From an uncultured bacterium (GTDB lineage: Bacteria; Verrucomicrobiota; Kiritimatiellia; RFP12; UBA1067), in assembly GCA_902779075.1 (NCBI GenBank), contig CACZAK010000009.1:1-64000 (forward strand): a stretch of DNA of 64,000 nucleotides. The letters are read 5' to 3'. Numbering within the stretch: position 1 is the first letter of the stretch; the number at the start of each line of letters is the position of its first letter. A program made the translations under genes and the position numbers. Positions 39,837 through 48,219 of this stretch are shown here, in pieces. A model generated the notes under the pieces. That model worked only from the letters and a program-made list of their open reading frames with translations. It made no database searches and was not told the DNA's origin.

Positions 39837-40538
39837 ATGGCAGAGTTGATTGTGGCGCTAGACGTGCAGACGCGCGCGGAGGCCGAGGCAAAGGTGAAGC
39901 TTCTCGGCGATTCGGTTGGTTTCTACAAAATCGGACTGGAGCTGTTCACGGCCGAAGGCCCTGACGTGGTGAAGGCCGTGAAGGACTTCGGCAAGAAGGT
40001 GTTCCTGGACCTCAAGTTCCACGACATCCCGCGCACCGTCGAGCGCGCCGTGCTGAGCGGCGGCAAGCTCGGCGTCGATCTCATGACGATCCACTCAGTG
40101 GGCGGGAAGGCGATGATCAAGGCGGCTGCGGACGCCGCGGCCACGTTCGGCGCGGCCGGGCCGAAGATCCTCGCCGTGACCGTGCTCACGTCGCTTGACC
40201 AGTCCGACCTCGCGGACGTCGGTATCGTCGGTCGCACGCCGGCCGACCAGGTGCTCGCTATGGCGCAGTTCGCAACGGCGAACGGCGCGCACGGACTCGT
40301 CTGCAGCCCGAAGGAAGTGGGTACGCTTTCGCGTCTCCTGCCCGCAGGAACGCTGTTCATCACGCCGGGCGTGCGTCCCGCCGGCGCAGCCGTGGGCGAC
40401 CAGAAGCGCGTGGCAACGCCGTCCGACGCGGTGCGCGACGGTGCCACCCACCTCGTGGTGGGCCGTCCGATCCTCGCAGCGGAAGCCCCCGCCGCCGCCG
40501 CTCGTGCCATCCGTGCGGAAATGGATGCAGTAAAGTGA
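39837..40538 (+). CDS. pyrF: Orotidine 5'-phosphate decarboxylase
   Basis: 233 aa from ATG 39837 (GGAG 9 nt upstream; GTG 39828 would add three residues). Last step of UMP biosynthesis. Catalytic Asp58-Lys60-Asp63 in FLDLKFHDIP, substrate Lys31 in FYKIG, phosphate-gripping end motif TPGVRP. Group I enzyme length. Coupled to dapF by a TGA/GTG overlap region. Confidence 0.95.
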   Translation: MAELIVALDVQTRAEAEAKVKLLGDSVGFYKIGLELFTAEGPDVVKAVKDFGKKVFLDLKFHDIPRTVERAVLSGGKLGVDLMTIHSVGGKAMIKAAADAAATFGAAGPKILAVTVLTSLDQSDLADVGIVGRTPADQVLAMAQFATANGAHGLVCSPKEVGTLSRLLPAGTLFITPGVRPAGAAVGDQKRVATPSDAVRDGATHLVVGRPILAAEAPAAAARAIRAEMDAVK

Positions 40539-41092
40539 CGGCATGGCGGATTGCCGTTAGCGTGCTGGCGTGCGTGCTTGCAGCCGCGTTGCCGTGGGCG
40601 CTGCGCCTCTGGCGGGAACGCCGATGGGGCCTGCCAGCACGCATAACGGTCGATCCCGACAATCCATCCGCCGAAGCTCTTGCCGACTACTTCGCCACTG
40701 TCGCTCGGCGGCTCGACGAACGACCCGAGCGCATGCGCCTCGTCATCGACGGCCGCACAACTGCGCACCGCGCGCTGACGCTGGATTTCCAGCCCGATGG
40801 GCGTATGTGCGCGTGCGTGGAAGGAGATGCGTCGGTACGCTTCAGCCTGCGCCACCGCTGGATACCCGACCATCCCGTGCCGCTGGATTTGCGTTCATGC
40901 CGACTCTTGATCGAGCCAGCGGACGCCAACCGCTTCCGAGTGATGGACAGCGTGCCTTTCTGCGTGCCTGGGACAGTCTATGCGCTCTGCGCACTAGTTG
41001 CAACGGCAGGGGTGGTTTTTTTCTCGCCGGAATGCCTGGCAATTGCCATCGGCCTTGCGGTAGGGTGTCTCACATCCCGCACAATACGATGA
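40535..41092 (+). CDS. Small membrane protein of unknown function
   Basis: 185 aa, GTG start overlapping the pyrF stop. One N-terminal hydrophobic segment, a soluble Arg-rich middle and two C-terminal hydrophobic segments (about 142-180). No recognisable family. It may belong to the preceding operon. Confidence 0.5.
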   Translation: MTAWRIAVSVLACVLAAALPWALRLWRERRWGLPARITVDPDNPSAEALADYFATVARRLDERPERMRLVIDGRTTAHRALTLDFQPDGRMCACVEGDASVRFSLRHRWIPDHPVPLDLRSCRLLIEPADANRFRVMDSVPFCVPGTVYALCALVATAGVVFFSPECLAIAIGLAVGCLTSRTIR

Positions 41093-41148
41093 TTTCGTGA
41101 AAGGACAATCATTCATGGTGCAGACCGAAAATGACAGGAGCGTTTGAA

Positions 41149-42342
41149 ATGGCGCACGGCGGAATGGTACGGAATCCAGTTGCGCTCGTGATGCGGGCGT
41201 TTCGGGCGGACATGCTTGCAGGAGGTGCGCTGCGGGGCTTTGCCTTTGGTGCGGCCGTGGCGGCGGGCGGACTTCTCGCCGCGCGTGCGTTCCTCTCGCC
41301 GTTGCCGCCGGTCGCGTTCGCGGTTTTTGCAGTGGTGCCGGTTTGCGTTTTGGTGTGTGCGCTGCGCTCGCTCGCCCGTGCGCCGTCTGTCGCGAAATGC
41401 CTCGCGCTCGTGGAGGATGCGTCGCACGCGGGCGGACTCATCCTCGCCAAGGACGTTCCCGGCGCCGAAAACTGGCCGAGCCCCGTTTCCGTCACGCCGC
41501 CAATTCCGATCACGTGGCGTCGTTCGGTTCCGGCTGCCATCGTCTCGCTCGTCTCGCTTGTCGCCGTTGCGTCCGCGCCGGACGACTGGTTCGCCGCCGG
41601 CGTGCAACAGCCGCCTGCACCCGCCTTTCCCGACGTGACGACCGAAATCAAGAACGAACTCGCCGAACTCGAGGAGGCGAAGTCCCTTGACGCAGAGGAC
41701 ATCAAGGCCCTTCAGGAAGAACTGGCCCGCATCGAGAAAGAGGCCGATCCCGCATCGCCCGGCGAAACGCTCGACGCCGTGGACGCGGTGCGCGAGAAGC
41801 TGGACGCTCTTCTTGACATCGACGCACAGGCGGCAAAGCGAATCCTTCCGAAGGATACGTCATTTTCCACGCTCGCCACGAAGTCAGACGCCGCAGAACA
41901 GCTCAAGAAGATGCTCGACGAGTCGTACGAGGGCAGATGCCCTTATTGCTGCGCGAAACTTGGCGACGGCGAAGGCGAGTGCAACGGTGAGTGCTGTGCC
42001 GAGAAAGGACATGCCGAAGAAGGCGAGGGTAAGCCCGGCAGCGGCGGCATATCGCGCGGGATGGACGATGCGGCGATGAACTACGGCAATGAAGCCCAGC
42101 TGGGCGCGTCCAAGCTCAAGGACCTTGCGGAGAAGACCGAACTATCCGGCAAGCCGTCCGAAACGAAAGTGGGCGAGTCGATTTCCGAAGAAGACCCCGC
42201 CAAGCACGGAATCCATTCCGTCTCCGGCGCAAGACGCGCGATCGGCGGACGCAATCGTGGAACCTCGGCGAACCAGCTTGTGTTGCCGCGTCACCGCGGC
42301 ACGGTGAAAAGATTTTTCGACATAGAAAGGAAAACGCCATGA
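41149..42342 (+). CDS. Membrane protein of the MoxR/VWA operon (unknown function)
   Basis: 397 aa from ATG 41149 (CAGGAG 8 nt upstream). Two hydrophobic segments near residues 30-75 and a third near 130, then a long acidic coiled-coil region (EIKNELAELEEAKSL, KALQEELARIEKEAD) and a Cys-rich patch RCPYCCAKLGDGEGECNGECC that may bind a metal. Its position at the head of a MoxR operon matches the large, poorly conserved membrane components seen there. The stop overlaps the MoxR start. Confidence 0.55.
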   Translation: MAHGGMVRNPVALVMRAFRADMLAGGALRGFAFGAAVAAGGLLAARAFLSPLPPVAFAVFAVVPVCVLVCALRSLARAPSVAKCLALVEDASHAGGLILAKDVPGAENWPSPVSVTPPIPITWRRSVPAAIVSLVSLVAVASAPDDWFAAGVQQPPAPAFPDVTTEIKNELAELEEAKSLDAEDIKALQEELARIEKEADPASPGETLDAVDAVREKLDALLDIDAQAAKRILPKDTSFSTLATKSDAAEQLKKMLDESYEGRCPYCCAKLGDGEGECNGECCAEKGHAEEGEGKPGSGGISRGMDDAAMNYGNEAQLGASKLKDLAEKTELSGKPSETKVGESISEEDPAKHGIHSVSGARRAIGGRNRGTSANQLVLPRHRGTVKRFFDIERKTP

Positions 42343-43304
42343 CGCTTCTCAGTCCAGACGACGTCGCGCCCGTGAAACGCGATCTCGACGCCACCCTTGC
42401 CGCGCTCGACCGCATGCTCCTCGGTCGGCCAGAGCTCCACCGTCTTGTGCTCGCCGGGATCCTCGCGCGCGGGCATATACTTCTGGAAGGGCTCCCCGGA
42501 CTCGGCAAGACCGCGCTCATCCGCGCCCTCGCGCAGATACTCGACCTCGACTTCAAGCGCGTGCAGTTCACTCCCGACCTGATGCCGTCCGACATCCTCG
42601 GCTCGCACATCCTCGAGACCGGCCCTGACGGCAACCGCGCGATGGTGTTCAAGCCGGGGCCGGTGTTCTGTAACCTCCTTCTTGCGGACGAAATCAACCG
42701 CGCTTCGCCGAAGACGCAATCCGCCATGCTCGAGACGATGCAGGAGCGTACCGTCACGCTGATGGGCGTGACGCGTCCGCTTCCCAAGCCGTTCTTCGTG
42801 CTTGCAAGCCAGAACCCGATCGAACTTGAAGGAACGTATCCGCTTCCCGAGGCGCAGACCGACCGCTTCATCTTCAAGCTGCACGTCGCGCCGCCAGACG
42901 CCGCCACGCTCACCGCGATCATCACCACCCGTTCGCACGGCGACATGCCCGAAAGCGGATTCACGCTCGGCCGGGAGGCGCTTGAACGCGCGCTCGACAC
43001 GGTGGGGAAGGTGCTTCTCCCGGAGGCGGTGGCAAACTGGATAGGACGGCTCGTCGCGGCCACTCACTCCGCGAAGTACGTCACCTGCGGGGCCTCTCCG
43101 CGCGCCGCAATCGCGATGGCGGAATCGGCGCGCGCGCTGGCGTTGATGGATGGACGCCCCTCGGTGGGATTCGACGACGTGCGCAAGGTCGCGTTCCCCG
43201 TGCTGAACCACAGGCTCATCCTCGACTACCGCGCCAAGCTGGACGGCGTCGATGCGCGCAGCGTGGTGGATGGCGTGCTGGAGTCCACTCCCGTTGCCGA
43301 ATGA
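42339..43304 (+). CDS. MoxR-family AAA+ ATPase
   Basis: 321 aa, GAAAGGA upstream. Walker A GLPGLGKT (51-58), Walker B NLLLADEINRASPKTQSAMLE, sensor region LASQNPIELEGTYPLPEAQTDRF, and the MoxR C-terminal lid. MoxR ATPases act as chaperones that insert metals or assemble complexes, working with VWA-domain partners; the DUF58 and VWA genes of this operon are the expected partners. Cytoplasmic. Confidence 0.92.
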   Translation: MTLLSPDDVAPVKRDLDATLAALDRMLLGRPELHRLVLAGILARGHILLEGLPGLGKTALIRALAQILDLDFKRVQFTPDLMPSDILGSHILETGPDGNRAMVFKPGPVFCNLLLADEINRASPKTQSAMLETMQERTVTLMGVTRPLPKPFFVLASQNPIELEGTYPLPEAQTDRFIFKLHVAPPDAATLTAIITTRSHGDMPESGFTLGREALERALDTVGKVLLPEAVANWIGRLVAATHSAKYVTCGASPRAAIAMAESARALALMDGRPSVGFDDVRKVAFPVLNHRLILDYRAKLDGVDARSVVDGVLESTPVAE

Positions 43305-43323
43305 TGCAAGGAGGATATTTCCG

Positions 43324-45174
43324 ATGAAGCTCTCGAAAATGCTGCAAATTGCAGTGATGCTGTCCTTGTCGGTCCTGAACGCAGCGGCATTATCGCTCAC
43401 CACGGATCCGGATCCTGACTCTTACGAGCCAACGGTCATGCCCACGTTGCAGTGGAAGGAAATCACGTTCGGCGAGCGTGACATACAAAACATCGAGGTA
43501 TCCTACACCTATTGCAATGCCGTTAGAATACACCACGGAACTCCGGGCGTTACGTTCAGGTTCAAGAACAACGCCGCTCGCGAACGCAGCTTCATTGTGA
43601 AGGCAATTACTGGGCGTTCGGCTTTGGTGGGCAAGAATTTCTCAATCCAGCCTGGCGCAACGGTTGAGTTTACGCTTTTTCTGCCGCTCGCCCTTGAACA
43701 GGGATATCGTTTCGGCACATATAATCTTTCAATATTCGAGACCACTCCTGGCGCGAGGGCTGACCGTAACATGCAAAGTGCCTCGTTCTCAATGGGACAT
43801 TTTGCGCCCGGTTCCAACGACGTGCCTATCTTCCTGCTATCGGCTGGCATCTCTTCAAAGAAACTTTGGGACGGTCTCACAAAAGCCATGAACGAGAGAA
43901 AATACTTGCAAAGGCATACTGAAGAATCTTCGCACAGATACCACAGGGCCAAAGGCAAGGGCAGGGGAAGCCCATACCGTTTCGATGCCAGGCAATTCAG
44001 ATTCCCCGCAGAGAAGTGGCCCGTTGACTGGCGCATCTATTCGACCTACGACAGCATTTTCATCACGGCGAACGAATACGCATCACTCGGAACCGACGCG
44101 AAGTCGGCGCTTGATACGTACCGCACACTTGGCGGCGCGGTGTTTGTGACAAAGGGCAACGACGGATTTGCGGACGTACAGGAGGCCGCAGCTGCGCTCA
44201 AGCCGATTGATGAATCCTGCGATATTCTCTCCGGCGACATTCAAATGAATTATGGTTCAGACTCTGCGCTGCTTGGGGATCTGAAGCGTATCCCAATGGA
44301 GGCGAAGGCGACCGTTCCCGTGAAAACGCTTCTCTTGGTGTTGGCGCTGTTCGCCTGCATAATCGTCCCTGTCGCGGTGCTGCGCAGCGTCAAGCGCAAC
44401 ACGAGAATCAGGCTTTTGGCGATCCTCCCCGGCGCGGCTGCTGTATTCGCCCTGGTGGTGGCGGTTTCCGCGTATGCATTTTTCGGCACAACGCCGACCG
44501 TGCGGCTCCAGTCGGTGACGGTTCTCGACCAGACAACGAAAAAGGCGGTTACGCTTGGACAGTTCTGCGTGTTCTCGCCTGTTTCTCTGGACGGGCAGAT
44601 CGCGTTTCCGTCGGACACGTCCTTCGCGAGAAGGCACGTACGAGCCAAAAATGACGATGATGAGTTGGTGACGGTGGATTCGGCGGACGAGCAACGGCTC
44701 GTGGATGGCTGGGTAAAACCGCTGGTGTCCGCGTTCTTCGACTTCTCGCGCGCATGCGAAAGACCGGAGCGCCTTGACTTCCGCGTGTCTCCTAACGGGG
44801 ATGTCTCGGTGGTTAACCTTCTCGGCGCGAAGGTCAAGTCGGGACACGCCAACGTGGGAGGAGCGCTGTGGGCGTTTCATGACGTCGAACCCGGCGCGAC
44901 GGCGAAGGCAGAGAAACTCGGAGGGGCGGGTGCCCCGCGCCCGCCGGTTCCTCCCAGAGAGAGGTACCCGTTCTACGACGAGCAGACGACCTACGGGCGC
45001 AACTGGGAGGAGAACTTGAAGTTCGTGGCGGAGTCGTGCAAGAAGGTTTCGCCGGGCGAGTACGTGGTGGAAGTCGAGGGTTCGCCGTTCTTCCCCAATC
45101 CGCTCCAGCGCAAGAAGTCGAACATGTCGGCCGCAGGCCTCGTGTTCGGGAAGTTCAAGGAGGTGGCCGAATGA
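43324..45174 (+). CDS. Exported/membrane protein of the ABC-VWA operon (unknown function)
   Basis: 616 aa from ATG 43324, with AAGGAGG upstream (the open frame begins earlier inside the MoxR gene). A signal peptide to residue 23 is followed by a beta-sandwich (60-180) and an alpha/beta domain with WRIYSTYDSIFITANEYASL, where a degenerate Asp/Ser pattern recalls GldG/DUF4350-like auxiliary proteins. Two membrane segments lie near 340-355 and 375-395, then a beta domain. It is probably a partner of the ABC transporter encoded next (ATGA overlap). Role unknown. Confidence 0.55.
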   Translation: MKLSKMLQIAVMLSLSVLNAAALSLTTDPDPDSYEPTVMPTLQWKEITFGERDIQNIEVSYTYCNAVRIHHGTPGVTFRFKNNAARERSFIVKAITGRSALVGKNFSIQPGATVEFTLFLPLALEQGYRFGTYNLSIFETTPGARADRNMQSASFSMGHFAPGSNDVPIFLLSAGISSKKLWDGLTKAMNERKYLQRHTEESSHRYHRAKGKGRGSPYRFDARQFRFPAEKWPVDWRIYSTYDSIFITANEYASLGTDAKSALDTYRTLGGAVFVTKGNDGFADVQEAAAALKPIDESCDILSGDIQMNYGSDSALLGDLKRIPMEAKATVPVKTLLLVLALFACIIVPVAVLRSVKRNTRIRLLAILPGAAAVFALVVAVSAYAFFGTTPTVRLQSVTVLDQTTKKAVTLGQFCVFSPVSLDGQIAFPSDTSFARRHVRAKNDDDELVTVDSADEQRLVDGWVKPLVSAFFDFSRACERPERLDFRVSPNGDVSVVNLLGAKVKSGHANVGGALWAFHDVEPGATAKAEKLGGAGAPRPPVPPRERYPFYDEQTTYGRNWEENLKFVAESCKKVSPGEYVVEVEGSPFFPNPLQRKKSNMSAAGLVFGKFKEVAE

Positions 45175-46088
45175 AGGTTGAAGTGACCAACCTCGTGAAG
45201 ACGTTCGACAGGGGCTTCCGTGCGGTGGACGGACTGTCGTTCTCGTTCTCGTCCGGAGAGGTGATCGGATTCGTCGGACCCAACGGCGCAGGCAAGACCA
45301 CCACCATGCGCATCATGTCCACGCTCGACACGCCGGATTCCGGCGACATCACGCTGGACGGCGTCTCCGTGCTGGACCACCCCGAACAGGCGCATCGTCT
45401 TATCGGCTTCATGCCGGACGACCTCCCCAGCCGGACCGACACGACCGTTGACGAGTACCTCGACTTCTTCGCGCGCGCCTACGGGCTTCGCGGCGCGGCG
45501 ATACGCAAGGCGGTGGAGGGCGTGGAGGAATTCACCGGCCTCACCGAATTCCGCGACCGCACGCTCCACGCACTCTCAAAGGGAATGAAGCAGCGCGTCT
45601 CGCTCGCCCGCGCCCTCGTACACGACCCGGCAGTGCTCATCATGGACGAGCCCGCGAACGGACTCGACCCGCGCGCCCGCATTGAGCTGCGCGAGCTCGT
45701 GAAGGCGCTGGGAGAAAACGGGAAGGCGATCTTGATTTCCTCGCACATCCTTTCCGAACTGGAGGAGATGTGTACCTCTTCTGTGATCATCGAAAGGGGC
45801 AGGCGTCTCAACGCCGAAGCGGCGGTGAGCGCGGAAACCTGGATCAAGCTGCGCTTCCTGCCGGACGTCAACGAAACGGCGCTGCCCATCCTCCTTGAAA
45901 CGCCCGGCGTCATCGCGGCGGAGAGCAGCGGAAACGGATGGCGCGTGAAGACCGCCTCCGGCGACGAGGCGGCCGCTGCGCTTGCCGAAAAGCTTTTCGC
46001 AAGGAAACTCGTGCCCATTCTCTTCGAACCCGAGGTCGGGAAGCTCGAGGACATCTTCATGCACGTGACGAAAGGAAACCTCGCATGA
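45171..46088 (+). CDS. ABC transporter ATP-binding protein
   Basis: 305 aa from ATG 45171, overlapping the upstream stop. Walker A GPNGAGKTT (36-44), Q-loop region GFMPDD, signature LSKGMKQRV, Walker B VLIMDEPANGLDP, H-loop SSHILSE, and a C-terminal regulatory extension. ABC-2 / GldA-like subgroup. Works with the permease encoded next. Confidence 0.9.
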   Translation: MKVEVTNLVKTFDRGFRAVDGLSFSFSSGEVIGFVGPNGAGKTTTMRIMSTLDTPDSGDITLDGVSVLDHPEQAHRLIGFMPDDLPSRTDTTVDEYLDFFARAYGLRGAAIRKAVEGVEEFTGLTEFRDRTLHALSKGMKQRVSLARALVHDPAVLIMDEPANGLDPRARIELRELVKALGENGKAILISSHILSELEEMCTSSVIIERGRRLNAEAAVSAETWIKLRFLPDVNETALPILLETPGVIAAESSGNGWRVKTASGDEAAAALAEKLFARKLVPILFEPEVGKLEDIFMHVTKGNLA

Positions 46089-47482
46089 AACTTCAATTTC
46101 GCATAAACCCCGTCACGCTCAAGGAACTGCGCCAGCTCGTGCGTTCCCGCCTCATTCTCTGGGGCATGGCGGTGCTTCCAATCGTGCTTCTCGTGACGAC
46201 GGCGATCGTGCTGTCGTCGGAGATGCACGACATGTCGCCCATGGAGGTGACTTACGGAAAGGGGCTTGGAGGGGGCCCGCTTATCGCGGTGGCGGTGATC
46301 ACCGGCATCGTCACGTGCGGACTGATACCGCTCTTCACGTCCATAAAAACCGCAATTGAGACGAGCAAGACAAGCCTCGGGTTGGAGTTCACCACCGCCC
46401 TCACTTCCGCGCAGATCGCCACTGGCAAGATTACGGCGGCGGCGATCATATCCGCGATTGCGGTGGCGCTCGCGATGCCGTTCTTCGTGCTGTCGTACCT
46501 GATGCGCGGCGTCGAGCTTGTCTCAACCGTCGTCGTTCCGCTCGAACTGTTCGTCGCCGGCATTGTGATGTCCTCGCTCGGGTTGCTTCCAGCCTGCTCG
46601 CGGCGTTCTATTGCGATGAAGATCATTCTTCTCGTGGCGCTGTACACGGTCCTGCCCATATTTGCGACGAGCTTGAGTGCCTTTATGACCTTCAGAAGTT
46701 GGCATTCTGGCGGCACGTCGTCCTCATGGTCGTATGCCGGCATGTTCTTCGCGTTTGTCGTTCCGCTGTTCATGATCGCCTACTGCCGCGCGCAGGCGGC
46801 GGCTGAACTCGCCCCGCCGCACACCGACTTCGCGCGGACTCTCCGCATCACTCAGATCGTCATGTTCGCTGTGGGCTACCCCCTGATATTCGCGGACGAA
46901 GACCCTTGTGCCTTATGGAGCGTAATGTGGACGTGGATTGCCGGAATGATAGCCCTTGGCGCGGCGTCGCGTCCGCTGCCCCTCACGCGCGGCGCGGTGA
47001 TCCATGCGCCGCGTTCGTGGATCCTCCGCGTCCTCGCCTTCCCGTTTGCCACGGGAAGCATGCCGTCAATGTTTTTCGCGTTTCTGCTTGCCATGGCGTC
47101 GACCTCCATGCTCGTGCTGATTACCGGCAGCACGCTTCATTTTAACGATACAAGGCGCATCATCGTCTTGATATGCGAATGCTTCGCCCTCGTCGCGATT
47201 GCAGGTTCGATCGCGCGGGTCATTCTCGATACCCGCCCCCGCCTTGCGAAATCCTTGGGCAAGATCGCCGCGGCGTATTTCGCCATCATCAACGGACTCC
47301 AACTTCTGACTGAACTTGACGTGATGGACCGGGATACGCTGTGGCCGTTCCCGTGCTGTATCGAAGGCGTCCGCCGAATTCCCAACGGACACCTTGTGAT
47401 CGCAATCGTGATGGGCTTCGCCGCGATTTGTTTCGTGATGGTGGCGACAAGAGAGGACTTCAAGAGATTCCGCAAGCCATGA
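46085..47482 (+). CDS. ABC-2 type transporter permease
   Basis: 465 aa, ATG 46085 overlapping the ATPase stop. Starts with a cytoplasmic INPVTLKELRQLVRSR segment typical of ABC-2 permeases, then about 10-12 membrane spans. Substrate unknown; within MoxR-DUF58-VWA operons such transporters are sometimes compared with the gliding-motility GldAFG export system. Confidence 0.8.
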   Translation: MKLQFRINPVTLKELRQLVRSRLILWGMAVLPIVLLVTTAIVLSSEMHDMSPMEVTYGKGLGGGPLIAVAVITGIVTCGLIPLFTSIKTAIETSKTSLGLEFTTALTSAQIATGKITAAAIISAIAVALAMPFFVLSYLMRGVELVSTVVVPLELFVAGIVMSSLGLLPACSRRSIAMKIILLVALYTVLPIFATSLSAFMTFRSWHSGGTSSSWSYAGMFFAFVVPLFMIAYCRAQAAAELAPPHTDFARTLRITQIVMFAVGYPLIFADEDPCALWSVMWTWIAGMIALGAASRPLPLTRGAVIHAPRSWILRVLAFPFATGSMPSMFFAFLLAMASTSMLVLITGSTLHFNDTRRIIVLICECFALVAIAGSIARVILDTRPRLAKSLGKIAAAYFAIINGLQLLTELDVMDRDTLWPFPCCIEGVRRIPNGHLVIAIVMGFAAICFVMVATREDFKRFRKP

Positions 47483-48219
47483 CGGAAGCAGAGCAACAGG
47501 GACTTGCCGACGGACGCGCACTGCGCTTCCTGATCCCCCGGCGCGCGCTGCGCGGCGGGCCGGGTTCCGTCGCCGCACCGCGCGCAGGCGAGTCGCTGGA
47601 GTTCCAGGACTACCGCGACTACGCTCCCGGCGACGACCTCCGCAACCTCGACTGGAACGTTCTCGCCCGCTCCGACCGCGAGGTGGTGAAGGTACACCGC
47701 GAGGAGGTGGCGCCCGTCATCGAGATGTTCCGAGATGCGTCCGCGTCGATGGACGTGCCGCCCGCCAAGCGCGAAACCTCGGACTATATCTTCGGACTTA
47801 TCACCGCCGCTGCTACGGGATGCCGCGTCGTCGAACGTGAGGAGCCGCGCACGCCGCGTTCAGTCCGCATCGTAATCTCAGACCTGATGACCGACCTCGA
47901 CCCCGAACGCGAACTCGCCCGACTCTCGCATCTTGCCGCGTCCGTGATCGTGATACGCGTTCTTTCCCGTTCGGAAATCTCGCCGGAAACAGGCGGCTCG
48001 GGCGAACTTGTGGACAGCGAGACAGGCGAAAGGCGCGAGCTTGCCCTCAACGACGAGACGGTCTCCGCCTATCTCAAGGCGCTTGAGTCGCACACCGCCC
48101 GCTGGCGCGCTGCCGCACGTCGTTTCAACGCCGCGTTCATCGACCTCGCCGCCGAATCGCCCCGTGCCGACGTGGTGCGCGAACTCGCCGCCGCTGGAAT
48201 CGTGGAGGGCCGCCGATGA
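47479..48219 (+). CDS. DUF58 protein
   Basis: 246 aa from ATG 47479. Carries the DUF58 signature FQDYRDYAPGDDLRNLDWNVLAR near residue 40, followed by a degenerate VWA-like domain (VIEMFRDASASMDVP; VRIVISDLM). The MIDAS-type DxSxS is D-A-S-A-S and may be functional. Expected partner of MoxR. Overlaps the next gene by four bases. Confidence 0.85.
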   Translation: MTEAEQQGLADGRALRFLIPRRALRGGPGSVAAPRAGESLEFQDYRDYAPGDDLRNLDWNVLARSDREVVKVHREEVAPVIEMFRDASASMDVPPAKRETSDYIFGLITAAATGCRVVEREEPRTPRSVRIVISDLMTDLDPERELARLSHLAASVIVIRVLSRSEISPETGGSGELVDSETGERRELALNDETVSAYLKALESHTARWRAAARRFNAAFIDLAAESPRADVVRELAAAGIVEGRR